Assembly: GCA_038206235.1 (NCBI GenBank)
Contig: JBBRBB010000050.1
Coordinates: forward strand, 1 to 13,772
Source of the DNA: JBBRBB01 sp038206235
Lineage (GTDB): Bacteria > Bacteroidota > Bacteroidia > Chitinophagales > Chitinophagaceae
DNA length: 13,772 bases
Direction of reading: 5' to 3'
Both the position numbers and the translations under genes were made by a program. Position 1 is the first letter of the stretch. Every line of letters begins with the position of its first letter. Shown piece by piece: positions 1-7,206 of this stretch. Below the pieces are notes generated by a model. It did no database searches and was not told where the DNA came from. It saw nothing but the letters and a program-made list of their open reading frames with translations.

Positions 1-152
1 ATGGTTTCAATCTTATTAAAAACAACCGGCAACTTGTTAGCTATGCAGGATTGGATGTGATAGCAAAACAATCAGGCACATCAGTAAGAGGACGAGCACA
101 CATATCAAAGAAAGGCAATGGTAATATAAGAAGAGCTTTATTTGGAAGTTAA
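1..152 (+). pseudogene. IS110-family transposase, C-terminal fragment (truncated at both ends)
   Basis: The frame starting at base 3 is open from the window edge and reads GFNLIKNNRQLVSYAGLDVIA, then KQSGTSVRGRAHISKKGNGN, then IRRALFGS and a TAA at 150-152. The block YAGLD...QSGTSVRGR..ISKKGN..IRRAL is the hallmark of the C-terminal Transposase_20 domain of IS110/IS116/IS902 (DEDD) transposases, which insert through a Holliday-junction-resolvase-like RuvC fold. In the family the chain continues for several dozen residues after RRAL. Here it stops three residues later, just before the palindromic repeat array. The missing C-terminal tail suggests a dead copy; the 5' part lies outside the window and cannot be judged. 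Family identity is a confident recognition from motifs; inactivation is inferred. Confidence 0.8.
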
Positions 153-170
153 CACAGAATCTGCGGAGAA

Positions 171-310
171 GAGAAGTTAACCGTAGCATTGAAGCGCAAT
201 GTCTTTGCAAATACACAAAGGCTTTGAGTAAAAGACATTGCGAAAAAGGGGAGGCGCAATGTCGTTGCTAACACACAAAGGCTTTGAGGAAAAAACATTG
301 CGGGAAAGAG
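171..310. repeat. REP-like palindromic repeat array (two tandem hairpins), locus 1
   Basis: Two adjacent imperfect palindromes share a core. The first (195-242) has perfect 12-bp arms, CGCAATGTCTTT at 195-206 and AAAGACATTGCG at 231-242, around a loop containing a smaller CAAAG-G-CTTTG palindrome (216-226). The second (255-302) has the 8-bp arms CGCAATGT / ACATTGCG and the same CACAAAGGCTTTGAG loop. Immediately 5' is GTAG (183-186) followed by CATTG-N5-CAATG (187-201). A GTAG tetranucleotide leading a short hairpin is the architecture of REP sequences recognised by RAYT transposases. A second locus at 2567-2655 repeats the flanks (GTTAACCGTAGCATTGA) and the core. The array separates the IS110 fragment from the OmpA-type gene. 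That it is a mobilisable REP is an inference from structure. Confidence 0.8.
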
Positions 311-434
311 AAACATTTCAGCAATGGAAAGTGGGGTATGCTTTTTGCATTTTAATTTTAAAAATTTACCTTTTTTGCCAAAGACAGAATATATTCTGCG
401 ATATTTCATCCATTTAAAACTTAAAACAAAGTAT

Positions 435-1493
435 ATGAATTTTAAAAAAACATTAATGCTGCTGCCGGTAATGTTATTAATAACTGCTGTTTCTCCCCTG
501 TATGCGCAAAATAATCCTCCTCCCCCTTCAAAGTACGATATAAAAAAAGATGCTGATGGAGATGGGGTTAAGGACAAAAGGGATCTATGCCCTGCCACAC
601 CGCGGGAGGTTGTGGTTGATGGTAATGGCTGCCCCCTGGATACTGATAAGGATAGTGTGGCCGATTATTTAGATAAATGTCCTTCTATACCAGGTTTGGC
701 GGAAATGAATGGTTGCCCGGATAAAGATAAAGATGGCGTAAGTGATATTGATGACTTGTGCCCTGATGTACCGGGTCTTGCAAGATTTAAAGGCTGCCCC
801 GATAGTGATGGTGATGGAATTGAAGATTCGAAAGATAAATGCCCCAACGCCAGTGGGTTGGATATGTTCCAGGGATGCCCGGATACTGACGGGGATGGAG
901 TAGAAGATGCCAATGATAAATGTCCTGATACACAAAAAGGCATTAAAGTGGATGCCAGCGGCTGTGCTGCAGATAGTGACAAAGACGGCGTAGTAGATTC
1001 AGATGATAAATGCCCTGATACCCAACCGGGAACTAAAGTAGATGCCACCGGCTGCCCCGCTGATACGGATGGAGATGGCGTATTAGATGCAGATGATAAA
1101 TGCCCTGCCGTAAAGGGTGATGCCAGTAACAATGGTTGCCCGGCTGAAGCAAAACGTTTACAATTTGCTGCCCGCCGGATAACATTTGCATCAGGAAATG
1201 CAGCAGTAAAAGCCTCCTTCTATTCCATGTTAGATGAGGTTGCAAGTATCCTGAAGGAATATCCTGATTATAATTTGAAAATAGGAGGGCACGCGGATAG
1301 TTATGAGAAAGATGATCACAATCTTTCCCATAGCCGTGCTGATGCCGTAAAATCATACCTGTTGAGTAAAGGGGTAGCTGAAAGCAGAATTGTTATTACA
1401 GGTTATGGTAAAACAAGCCCTCTGGCATCAAATGCCAGCTCAACGGGAAGAGCACAAAACAGGAGAGTTGAATTGGAATTGTATTTAAGATAA
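435..1493 (+). CDS. OmpA-domain outer-membrane/periplasmic protein with thrombospondin type-3 repeats
   Basis: A 352-aa secreted protein expected to sit in the outer membrane or periplasm and anchor to peptidoglycan. I place the start at 435, not at the in-frame ATG at 324, because MNFKKTLMLLPVMLLITAVS followed by PLYAQ is a clear signal peptide (cleavage near residue 24/25), preceded by an A-rich leader. Residues ~35-235 hold about seven thrombospondin type-3 repeats of the form DxDxDGxxDxxDxCP, each with Asp-rich Ca2+-binding loops and paired Cys. Residues ~242-352 are an OmpA C-terminal domain (PF00691): GHADS, the SRADAV segment and the terminal NRRVELEL are visible, including the Asp and Arg that normally bind diaminopimelate. 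No N-terminal beta-barrel is present, so it is shorter than classic OmpF/OmpA-type proteins. The role is probably envelope integrity. No operon partner is seen: the next gene on this strand lies 409 nt downstream. Confidence 0.93.
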   Translation: MNFKKTLMLLPVMLLITAVSPLYAQNNPPPPSKYDIKKDADGDGVKDKRDLCPATPREVVVDGNGCPLDTDKDSVADYLDKCPSIPGLAEMNGCPDKDKDGVSDIDDLCPDVPGLARFKGCPDSDGDGIEDSKDKCPNASGLDMFQGCPDTDGDGVEDANDKCPDTQKGIKVDASGCAADSDKDGVVDSDDKCPDTQPGTKVDATGCPADTDGDGVLDADDKCPAVKGDASNNGCPAEAKRLQFAARRITFASGNAAVKASFYSMLDEVASILKEYPDYNLKIGGHADSYEKDDHNLSHSRADAVKSYLLSKGVAESRIVITGYGKTSPLASNASSTGRAQNRRVELELYLR

Positions 1494-1622
1494 TGGAGTA
1501 TTAAGAGCATCCCAATAAATATTATCATTGTTTTGCAGGTTGCAGGGATGTGCAAATTTGGAAGGAATGTCTCTAATCTGCTTCCTGTTGAAAATTATAA
1601 GCTTTTTTGAAAGTTCTGCTCT
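1494..1622. other. Intergenic stretch without an intact gene
   Basis: No intact gene is visible. On the minus strand an ATG (1626-1624) overlaps the stop of the HsdM relic in the ATGA manner and begins MKSRTFKKAYNFQQEAD before a stop. It may be the first codons of a lost downstream gene, but I recognise no family. The plus-strand frame open through 1528-1728 is antisense to the HsdM relic and is not a gene. Confidence 0.4.
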
Positions 1623-1800
1623 TCATTTCTTCAACTGCACAATTATCTCCCTAAAGCTCCCCAGCGCACTCTCTAAATTCTCTGCGATTTCTTCTGCAAG
1701 TTCATCAGGGGTCTGGCAGGTTATCTAAATCTGCGAGGGATTTATCTCTCAGCCATGTAATATCCAATGATGTTTTATCTCCTGCAATGATTTCTTCCAA
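1623..1800 (-). pseudogene. Relic of a type I restriction-modification HsdM subunit, C-terminal ~60 residues, frameshifted
   Basis: Reading the minus strand from 1800 gives LEEIIAGDKTSLDITWLRDK, then SLADLDNLPDP, then a stop. A one-base shift in the CCCC run at 1711-1708 lets the reading resume as PDELAEEIAENLESALGSF, then REIIVQLKK and TGA (1625-1623). The blocks AGDKTSLDI.WL.DKSL.D.DNLPDP and DELA.EI.ENLE.AL..FREI are, from family knowledge, typical of the extreme C-terminus of a large class of HsdM adenine methyltransferases. The intact HsdM of this window does not end this way, so this is a different lineage and not a duplicate. Everything upstream of the last ~60 codons is missing. The same frame just beyond (1806-1848) reads PGSAQDTIRFRVFV then stop, which looks like the tail of yet another protein, unidentified. 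It is non-functional debris of an earlier R-M system. Confidence 0.8.
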
Positions 1801-1902
1801 GCTTTACACAAACACACGGAAGCGAATGGTATCCTGAGCAGAACCGGGAGTTATGAATTATGAGTTGTTATTTTTTAATTTGCACTATAAAATAATGCAG
1901 GC

Positions 1903-2355
1903 ATGAAATCAATATTATCATTTTTGGTTGTTTTATTCATCGCGTGTAATGCTTCAAATTCAAATGATGCCGGGCATAATGATAAAGACTCAGTAATTAT
2001 TAATAATAACGCCGGTGATACTAAGGCAGAGAATAAGACACCTGTAAAGAGCAACAATAAAGTTTATTCTAATGACCGCTTTAAAAACGTAACAGCACAA
2101 AAGATTAATGACACAACTTTTCTCATCAGAGGAAAAGCACAGGTTTTTGAAGCTGCATTCAGCTATGTTATAAAAGATGGTGACACCGAACTAAAGCAAG
2201 GCTCTGCAATGACTGATGCCGGGGCTCCTGCATGGGGAAATTTTTCTTTCACGGTAAATATCCCTTCGCAAACAAACTCATTGCAGTTAATTCTATTTGA
2301 GGCAAGCCCCAAAGATGGAAGCAGGCAATATGAATTACCGGTACCTCTTCGTTGA
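1903..2355 (+). CDS. Lipoprotein with Gmad2 immunoglobulin-like domain
   Basis: A 150-aa protein. MKSILSFLVVLFIAC is a lipoprotein signal with the lipobox cysteine at residue 15, followed by a polar, Asn/Asp-rich spacer (~16-58), so it should be lipid-anchored on the outer face of a membrane. Residues ~60-150 fit the Gmad2 domain (PF10648), an immunoglobulin-like fold first described in spore germination proteins but widespread outside spore formers. The visible pattern is a start like VTAQKI, then IRGKAQVFEAAFSYVI, a D-G-D turn, a glycine-rich middle with GNFSFTV, LQLILFEASPKDGS and a terminal YELPVPL. The molecular role of such lipoproteins is not established; the domain is presumed to bind other envelope components. 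It stands alone on the + strand; the hairpin terminator at 2496-2534 probably ends its transcript. Confidence 0.88.
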   Translation: MKSILSFLVVLFIACNASNSNDAGHNDKDSVIINNNAGDTKAENKTPVKSNNKVYSNDRFKNVTAQKINDTTFLIRGKAQVFEAAFSYVIKDGDTELKQGSAMTDAGAPAWGNFSFTVNIPSQTNSLQLILFEASPKDGSRQYELPVPLR

Positions 2356-2495
2356 ATTAGGTAATTTATTTATTTAAAGGGTTGCAAAATCGACACTCTT
2401 TAAACACACCTTTAAAAATTGGGCTTAGTTTTAAAAAGAAACTTTTTCAATTCATTCAAATCGTTAGAAGTAAATTTTATGTAGTCTCTTTTTGT
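2356..2495. other. AT-rich 3' region of the Gmad2 lipoprotein gene
   Basis: No open frame or recognisable family. The stretch is AT-rich and contains a short A/T inverted repeat (AAAAAG...CTTTTT near 2435-2450). It most likely forms the long 3' untranslated region running to the terminator; a small RNA using that terminator cannot be excluded from sequence alone. Confidence 0.35.
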
Positions 2496-2534
2496 AAAAG
2501 CGCCTTCATCAAGTATTCCCCGGCGCTTTTTTTT
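2496..2534 (+). terminator. Rho-independent terminator
   Basis: The nine-base arms AAAAGCGCC (2496-2504) and GGCGCTTTT (2522-2530) are exact reverse complements around a 17-nt loop, and the T-run continues to 2534. The uninterrupted eight-T tract follows the stem only on the + strand, so it serves the lipoprotein transcript. On the - strand the stem is followed by only four Ts; it could weakly assist termination of the convergent hsd operon. Confidence 0.85.
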
Positions 2535-2566
2535 GTTTTATGTGAGATTTTGTAATGCGGATGCAG

Positions 2567-2655
2567 ACATTGCGGGAAAGAGAGTTAACCGTAGCATTGA
2601 TGCGCAATGTGTTGCTAACACACAAAGGCCTTGATTAAAAGACATTGCGAAAAAG
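2567..2655. repeat. REP-like palindromic repeat, locus 2
   Basis: This is a second copy of the repeat at 171-310. It begins with the end of one module (ACATTGCGGGAAAGAG, 2568-2581), then GTTAACCGTAGCATTGA and the hairpin CGCAATGT (2603-2610) ... AAAGACATTGCG (2638-2649) with the CACAAAGGCCTTGA loop. GTAG at 2591-2594 precedes CATTG-N5-CAATG (2595-2609), exactly as at locus 1. The order of modules relative to locus 1 is what a tandem array would give if cut at a different point. The element overlaps the last codons of the small membrane-protein gene on the - strand and supplies its stop codon. Confidence 0.8.
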
Positions 2656-2919
2656 GGAATTTTCTTCTTCCTTTATTTCATTCAATATCCCGTTTAGCTT
2701 ATCATATCTTAAGTTAAACTCCGTAAAAAGTTCTTTAAAAAATTGATCATTCGCATGATAATAATTGATAACTGAGATGAAAAGAGTTATTACGGTAGCG
2801 ACTGCCCCCAAAAAGATTTCGTTCGATAATTGTCCATAAAGGTTCAACCATGCACAAAGTATTATTATTGTAATAAAAGCAATTAAATAAATCCAATATC
2901 TTTTAAAATAATATTTCAT
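2635..2919 (-). CDS. Small membrane protein at the end of the hsd operon, C-terminus encoded by a REP-like repeat
   Basis: A 94-aa protein starting 9 nt after the hsdR stop, so it is very likely co-transcribed as the last gene of the R-M operon. Two hydrophobic segments are visible: ~residues 9-27 (WIYLIAFITIIILCAWL) and ~36-52 (LGAVATVITLFISVINY). They are followed by a soluble segment FFKELFTEFNLRYDKLNGIL that is probably helical and cytoplasmic. The last residues, SLFRNVF and stop, are encoded by the inverted repeat at 2603-2649 (TTTTTCGCAATGTCTTTTAA on this strand), so the natural C-terminus has been replaced. From memory, Bacteroidota proteins with a similar two-TM plus FxELFxEFNxRYDKLN arrangement continue considerably further; I could not verify this. 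Function unknown. It may be a membrane-anchored accessory of defence, or a decaying gene. Confidence 0.65.
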   Translation of the reverse strand: MKYYFKRYWIYLIAFITIIILCAWLNLYGQLSNEIFLGAVATVITLFISVINYYHANDQFFKELFTEFNLRYDKLNGILNEIKEEENSLFRNVF

Positions 2920-2928
2920 AATGTTCTT

Positions 2929-5900
2929 TTATGCAGCTTCAAAATTCCACTCCCTGTACCTCGCCTCTGCCTGTTCCATTATTTCATTTAGAATGTCCTG
3001 CAATTCCCGGCTCACTCCTTTTTTCATCAGCACTCGTTTTACAGCAAGCAGTATCTGTGCTTTGGCATCAGGCTTTTTGTACCAGTCTATTTGCAGGTTC
3101 TTTTTAACTGCAAGGGTTACATCTTTCACAATCTCCTTTATCAATTCAAAATCACTGATTGCAGTTTTATGGTTTGCAAGTATTTCATAAAAAGCTTCTT
3201 CTTCATCCGTTAATCCTAATACTTTTCTTCTTTCATCTTCTTCCTGCATTTCTCTTGCTGCCTCACGCATTTTTTGCAAGGCAATAAGACTATCAAAAAA
3301 ATGATTGTGATAATCGCTGATAATTTTTTCTACTTCTTCTTTCAGCTTTTTGTATTTGATGAGATTTTTATATTGCCGTAGTTTAATTTCTTCATTCATT
3401 ATTTTTCTTACCAATTCCAGCCTTAGTTCCGTTCCTGACTTCTGCTCTTTTGCCATGGCAAGAAAGTCATCATTAATAATAGAAATATCAAACCTCTCGA
3501 TGCCTGCCATTTTAAAAACATCAACTACCTCTTCGCTTTCAATACTGCGATGTATTAATTCTTTTATTTGCCCTTCTTTTTGCCGGATGCCTGTTGTTGG
3601 ATTTTTTATCTTTCTCACGGCAGCACCTACATGTTGCAGGAAAATTATATCCAAAGCAATTGCCGCAACATCAGGATGGTTCTTAATAACCGATGCAAGA
3701 CCGCTTAACTTTAGTTCATTCAGCATAAACTCTTTGCTTGCCTCTTCATCACTTACAATATGATTTGTTGCCCTGCTTATTAATTTTAACTGGTTGCCTT
3801 TTGATAAACCAAACCAGTTTGCGTAATCAAAATCTTTCGGCAATTTTTCTTTTAATGCAGCAATCAATTCTTTGGCAAAAGCAAGCGCTTCATCTATATC
3901 AATTGCCACATTACCTTTGCCGCCTGAGCTTGTATATTTCTTAGTTGCATCTCTCAGCTTATCACCAATGCCGATATAATCAACAATCAAACCGCTGGGC
4001 TTGTCTTTAAATACAGTGGCTACACGGTTAATTGCCTGTATCAGGTTGTGACCGCTCATGATTTTATCTACATACAATGTATGCAGCGGCGGGTTGTCAA
4101 AACCTGTTAACCACATGTCTCTTACAATTACAATTTTCAACGGGTCATCAGGGTCTTTGAATCTTGCTTTTATTGCTTCCATCTTTTCTTTGGTGCGTAT
4201 GTGCGGATTCCATTCTTTCGGGTGTTTGGCGATATTCGAAGTCATTACAACCGCAATTTCAGGGCAGCCTTCTAATGAACTAATTGCGTTATACATCTTC
4301 ACACAGTTGCGCCTGCTCATACAAACAATCATTGCTTTTCCCTCAAGCGTTTGCGTACGTTCAATGAAATGTTTCAAAATGTCTTTCGAAACTTCATCAA
4401 CTCTCTTATCTGCGCCTGCTGCATCCTCGGCAGCAGCCCACATTATTTTATTCCTGTCTGAATCATTAATGCCTTTTATTATTTCGTCTGCTTCTTCTTC
4501 TATCAGCGCATTGCCTAAATGAAGTTTCGCAAGCCTGGGTTCATAGTAAATAGGAACAACGGCATTATCTTCTGTCGCCTGTTTAATATCATAAGTATGG
4601 ATGATTTCACCGAACACGGCAACCGTATCCGCATCTTTAGTATCCACAGGTGTTCCGGTAAAACCAATATATGATGCATTGGGCAACGCTTTGCGCAAAT
4701 TATTTGCAAAGCCCTGCAGCAAACCATATTGTGTGCGGTGACATTCATCTGCAATTACAATTATATTATCCCTTGTGCTTAGAACAGGATGTTCCGTTTC
4801 CCTTCCCTCTTCCAAATCTTTCAAACGAAACTTTTCAATTGTGCTAAAAATAACACCGCCGCCTTCACCGCTTAACAGCTTTCTTAAATCATCTGCATTA
4901 TCTGCTAATGCAACATCGCCTACTAAATCTTTAGCTGCAATGAAATCTTCATAGAGTTGTTTGTTCAAATCGAAGCGGTCAACCTGCACAACAATAGTTG
5001 GATTTTTTAACTCAGGCATCTGTCTTAAAATACCTGTATAGATTGCCATAGTAATGCTCTTGCCGCTTCTTGTTGTATGCCATATCACCCCAATGCGCCC
5101 GTCACCAAAGGGCTTGATTGCTTTTGTTGTTTCTGCAAGTGCATACTGCACACCGAAGAACTGGTGATACTTCGCTCCCTTCTTTAGTAATTCTCCTTTG
5201 TTGTATTCATGGAAAATGTAGAAGCGTATGTATTGTAATAAGCGTTCAGGAACAAGTAACCCTTTAATCAATGTTTCAAGCGCAAAATCGTTTTCAACTA
5301 TTGTAATGCCATCTGTACTTTTCCATGCGGCAAACCATTCCATACCACTGCTGAACATGCCGTGCAGAGTTGTTTGTCCGTCGCTGATAACTGTGAGTGC
5401 ATTGTATTCAAAAACCTGCGGAATGTCTTCTATGTAATGTTGAATTTGGTTAAAAGCAGTATCAACATTTGCATCAGGGTCAAACCAGTTTTTGAATTCG
5501 AATAAAACAAGAGGAAGTCCGTTGATAAATAAAATAAGGTCGGGGCGGCGTTTGTTTTTGCCATCAATGGTGAACTGGTTAACAATTAGAAAATCATTAT
5601 TGTAGATGTTATTTGCATCAAAATCTATTGCATAAAAATGTTCAAATTGTTGTTTGTCATTTTCATCCTTCCATGTTTTGCTGATGCCCTTGCTTAACTT
5701 TTTATGAAATTCATGGTTGCGTGTATGAATATCTGTGCCGCTGTTGAAAAGAAATTCCTGTTTTACTTCTGCCAATATTTTTGCGGGAACATGTTTGTAT
5801 TTGTCTTTGAGATAACACTCAAATACATTTTCTAAAACGGATTTATTTAGCGGACGATGAATATCTTCACCATGTTTGTAATGGTAAGGTTTTATTTCCT

Positions 5901-5988
5901 GCAGCCATTCAATGGCTGCTTCTTCTATATCGCTTTCAGCTAAATACCTCCTCATGCAGTGATTGGTTTTGATTGATAGCAGTGACAT
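2929..5988 (-). CDS. hsdR: Type I restriction endonuclease subunit R (HsdR)
   Basis: The 1019-aa motor/nuclease subunit of the type I R-M complex: it translocates DNA in an ATP-dependent way and cuts at a distance from unmethylated sites. The N-terminal nuclease shows the PD-(D/E)xK pattern RRPDL (PD at 149-150) and FEFKNW (E164, K166). The SF2 helicase core has motif I HTTRSGKS (304-311), motif II IADECHRTQYG (DECH 414-417), motif III TGTP (444-447), motif V DMWLTGFDNPPLHTLYVDK and motif VI QAINRVATVF (651-660). The C-terminal ~330 residues are helical (subunit-assembly domain). Compared with the usual HTQGSGKS and QAIARVNRVF, an Arg replaces the flexible Gly of the P-loop (R307), and Thr replaces the last motif VI Arg (T658). 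The start could instead be the ATG at 5955, just before RRYLAESDIEEAAIEWL; the longer form overlaps hsdS by 53 nt, the shorter by 20 nt. No frameshift; length is normal for the family. Confidence 0.95.
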   Translation of the reverse strand: MSLLSIKTNHCMRRYLAESDIEEAAIEWLQEIKPYHYKHGEDIHRPLNKSVLENVFECYLKDKYKHVPAKILAEVKQEFLFNSGTDIHTRNHEFHKKLSKGISKTWKDENDKQQFEHFYAIDFDANNIYNNDFLIVNQFTIDGKNKRRPDLILFINGLPLVLFEFKNWFDPDANVDTAFNQIQHYIEDIPQVFEYNALTVISDGQTTLHGMFSSGMEWFAAWKSTDGITIVENDFALETLIKGLLVPERLLQYIRFYIFHEYNKGELLKKGAKYHQFFGVQYALAETTKAIKPFGDGRIGVIWHTTRSGKSITMAIYTGILRQMPELKNPTIVVQVDRFDLNKQLYEDFIAAKDLVGDVALADNADDLRKLLSGEGGGVIFSTIEKFRLKDLEEGRETEHPVLSTRDNIIVIADECHRTQYGLLQGFANNLRKALPNASYIGFTGTPVDTKDADTVAVFGEIIHTYDIKQATEDNAVVPIYYEPRLAKLHLGNALIEEEADEIIKGINDSDRNKIMWAAAEDAAGADKRVDEVSKDILKHFIERTQTLEGKAMIVCMSRRNCVKMYNAISSLEGCPEIAVVMTSNIAKHPKEWNPHIRTKEKMEAIKARFKDPDDPLKIVIVRDMWLTGFDNPPLHTLYVDKIMSGHNLIQAINRVATVFKDKPSGLIVDYIGIGDKLRDATKKYTSSGGKGNVAIDIDEALAFAKELIAALKEKLPKDFDYANWFGLSKGNQLKLISRATNHIVSDEEASKEFMLNELKLSGLASVIKNHPDVAAIALDIIFLQHVGAAVRKIKNPTTGIRQKEGQIKELIHRSIESEEVVDVFKMAGIERFDISIINDDFLAMAKEQKSGTELRLELVRKIMNEEIKLRQYKNLIKYKKLKEEVEKIISDYHNHFFDSLIALQKMREAAREMQEEDERRKVLGLTDEEEAFYEILANHKTAISDFELIKEIVKDVTLAVKKNLQIDWYKKPDAKAQILLAVKRVLMKKGVSRELQDILNEIMEQAEARYREWNFEAA

Positions 5989-7201
5989 CTATTTCGCCTG
6001 ACATTAATTTCGGAAGAAGATAGTCTCGTATTTGTGATAAAGTTTTTATTTCTTGTTGATTTGATTTTATCTTTTTAAAAATTGCTTTAACACGTAAGTT
6101 AAATAGCTTTTCGATGTCCTTATTTGGTGTCAGGATATTAATGCCTTTTATGGTATTAGAATTTACCGCAGTTGCGATTGATGAAGTATTCCCCAACGAA
6201 TCATATTCGAAGTTTTTTAAAAATAAATATATATATTCTGGCGAAAGGTATGTTGATGACTTCGGAATAAAATGAGCTATAGCTTCATTTGATAGCATCT
6301 TTTCAGTAGTAATTGAAACCCTACCCATAGTAAGTTTAAAACTTAATACAACAGTATTATCAGGAATAATCGGGACATTGAATTTTTTTACAGCTTCATT
6401 AGTCAAATACTCTGAGGTTTCAGAAATATAAACACCTGACATGCCCATATCTTTAATTGAAATCCATTTTACATCTTCTGGATTTCTACTAAACCATTCT
6501 TGTTGAACTCTTGGTGGTGTTCTTCCAATAGTTATGTCAAATAAATCATTTACTTTATGGTGTTTCCAGCCTTCCGGCAAATTATCCAGGTCAATATCAT
6601 CAACAAAATATTTTTTAAATAGTGTTGCCGCTATTTGTTCCAGTGTTTGGTTCATGCGGCGGTTGAGTTCTATTTTGTCATCGAGGGAGGAGAGGATTGA
6701 GGCGATGCGTTGTTGCTCTTTAATGCTTGGTAGGTCAAATTCAAAACTAAAAATTTGTTGTAAGGTTATTGCTGCTTGATTAGCACTTCCTTGTGCACCG
6801 ATGATTATAAATTCTTTGAAATCATTGCATTTCATACGGTAGTAGAGAAATGTTTGATTTGCCCCTTGTAATGCTCGCAGTCTAACTGCATTTTGATTGA
6901 GCAAAGATTTTTCAGCATTTGATGGAACCTTTACAACCTTGCCTACTATCGACGCAGGATTATATTCCCATGAACCAACCGTAGTAATTATTATATCTCC
7001 ATTTGTCAGCTGATATTCAAGAAAGTTTTCTGCAAGGGTTTGTTCAATAAAAAGCGATTGAGATAGGTCGATTGAACTATCGGTCAAATCACTAACTCTT
7101 ATAATTCTTACTCCATTAGATTTATAATCTTTTGATTTAAATGCGAATCCCTTTTTATGAGAAACTAAATCACCGAGTTTATATTTTTTCCATTCACTCA
7201 T
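5936..7201 (-). CDS. hsdS: Type I restriction-modification specificity subunit S (HsdS)
   Basis: A 421-aa DNA-recognition subunit that gives target specificity to both HsdM and HsdR. Two target-recognition domains are seen: TRD1 (~1-155, starting MSEWKKYKLGDLVSHKKG) and TRD2 (~208-370, starting LPEGWKHHKVNDLFDITIG). Each is followed by a conserved helical spacer: LPSIKEQQRIASILSSLDDK (157-176) and its continuation, and the terminal IEKLFNLRV...LSQIRDYLLPKLMSGEIDV. This two-TRD, two-spacer layout implies a bipartite target; the bases recognised cannot be read from sequence. I chose the ATG at 7201, 5 nt after the PIN gene stop. A TTG at 7210 would add three residues and overlap the PIN stop. 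Its end overlaps hsdR. Confidence 0.95.
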   Translation of the reverse strand: MSEWKKYKLGDLVSHKKGFAFKSKDYKSNGVRIIRVSDLTDSSIDLSQSLFIEQTLAENFLEYQLTNGDIIITTVGSWEYNPASIVGKVVKVPSNAEKSLLNQNAVRLRALQGANQTFLYYRMKCNDFKEFIIIGAQGSANQAAITLQQIFSFEFDLPSIKEQQRIASILSSLDDKIELNRRMNQTLEQIAATLFKKYFVDDIDLDNLPEGWKHHKVNDLFDITIGRTPPRVQQEWFSRNPEDVKWISIKDMGMSGVYISETSEYLTNEAVKKFNVPIIPDNTVVLSFKLTMGRVSITTEKMLSNEAIAHFIPKSSTYLSPEYIYLFLKNFEYDSLGNTSSIATAVNSNTIKGINILTPNKDIEKLFNLRVKAIFKKIKSNQQEIKTLSQIRDYLLPKLMSGEIDVTAINQNQSLHEEVFS

Positions 7202-7206
7202 TCCTA

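Noticed and set aside
149..598. 149-aa minus-strand open frame
   Set aside because: It runs through the palindromic repeats and antisense to the OmpA-type signal peptide. The protein consists of repeat translations (SLCVFA.TLR) and has no family features.
665..1132. 155-aa and 88-aa minus-strand open frames opposite the OmpA gene
   Set aside because: Their Ser/Pro-rich periodic sequence is the antisense of the Asp-rich thrombospondin type-3 repeats.
540..1140. Periodic sequence that could be mistaken for a CRISPR or DNA satellite
   Set aside because: The periodicity is coding (DxDxDG...CP units of varying length) with no conserved non-coding repeat or unique spacers.
1528..1728. 66-aa plus-strand open frame
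   Set aside because: It is antisense to the HsdM relic, whose minus-strand reading has clear family similarity.
2921..5437. Several plus-strand open frames inside hsdR (2921-3190, 3350-3763, 4058-4522, 5228-5437)
   Set aside because: All lie antisense to conserved nuclease or helicase coding and have no recognisable features of their own.
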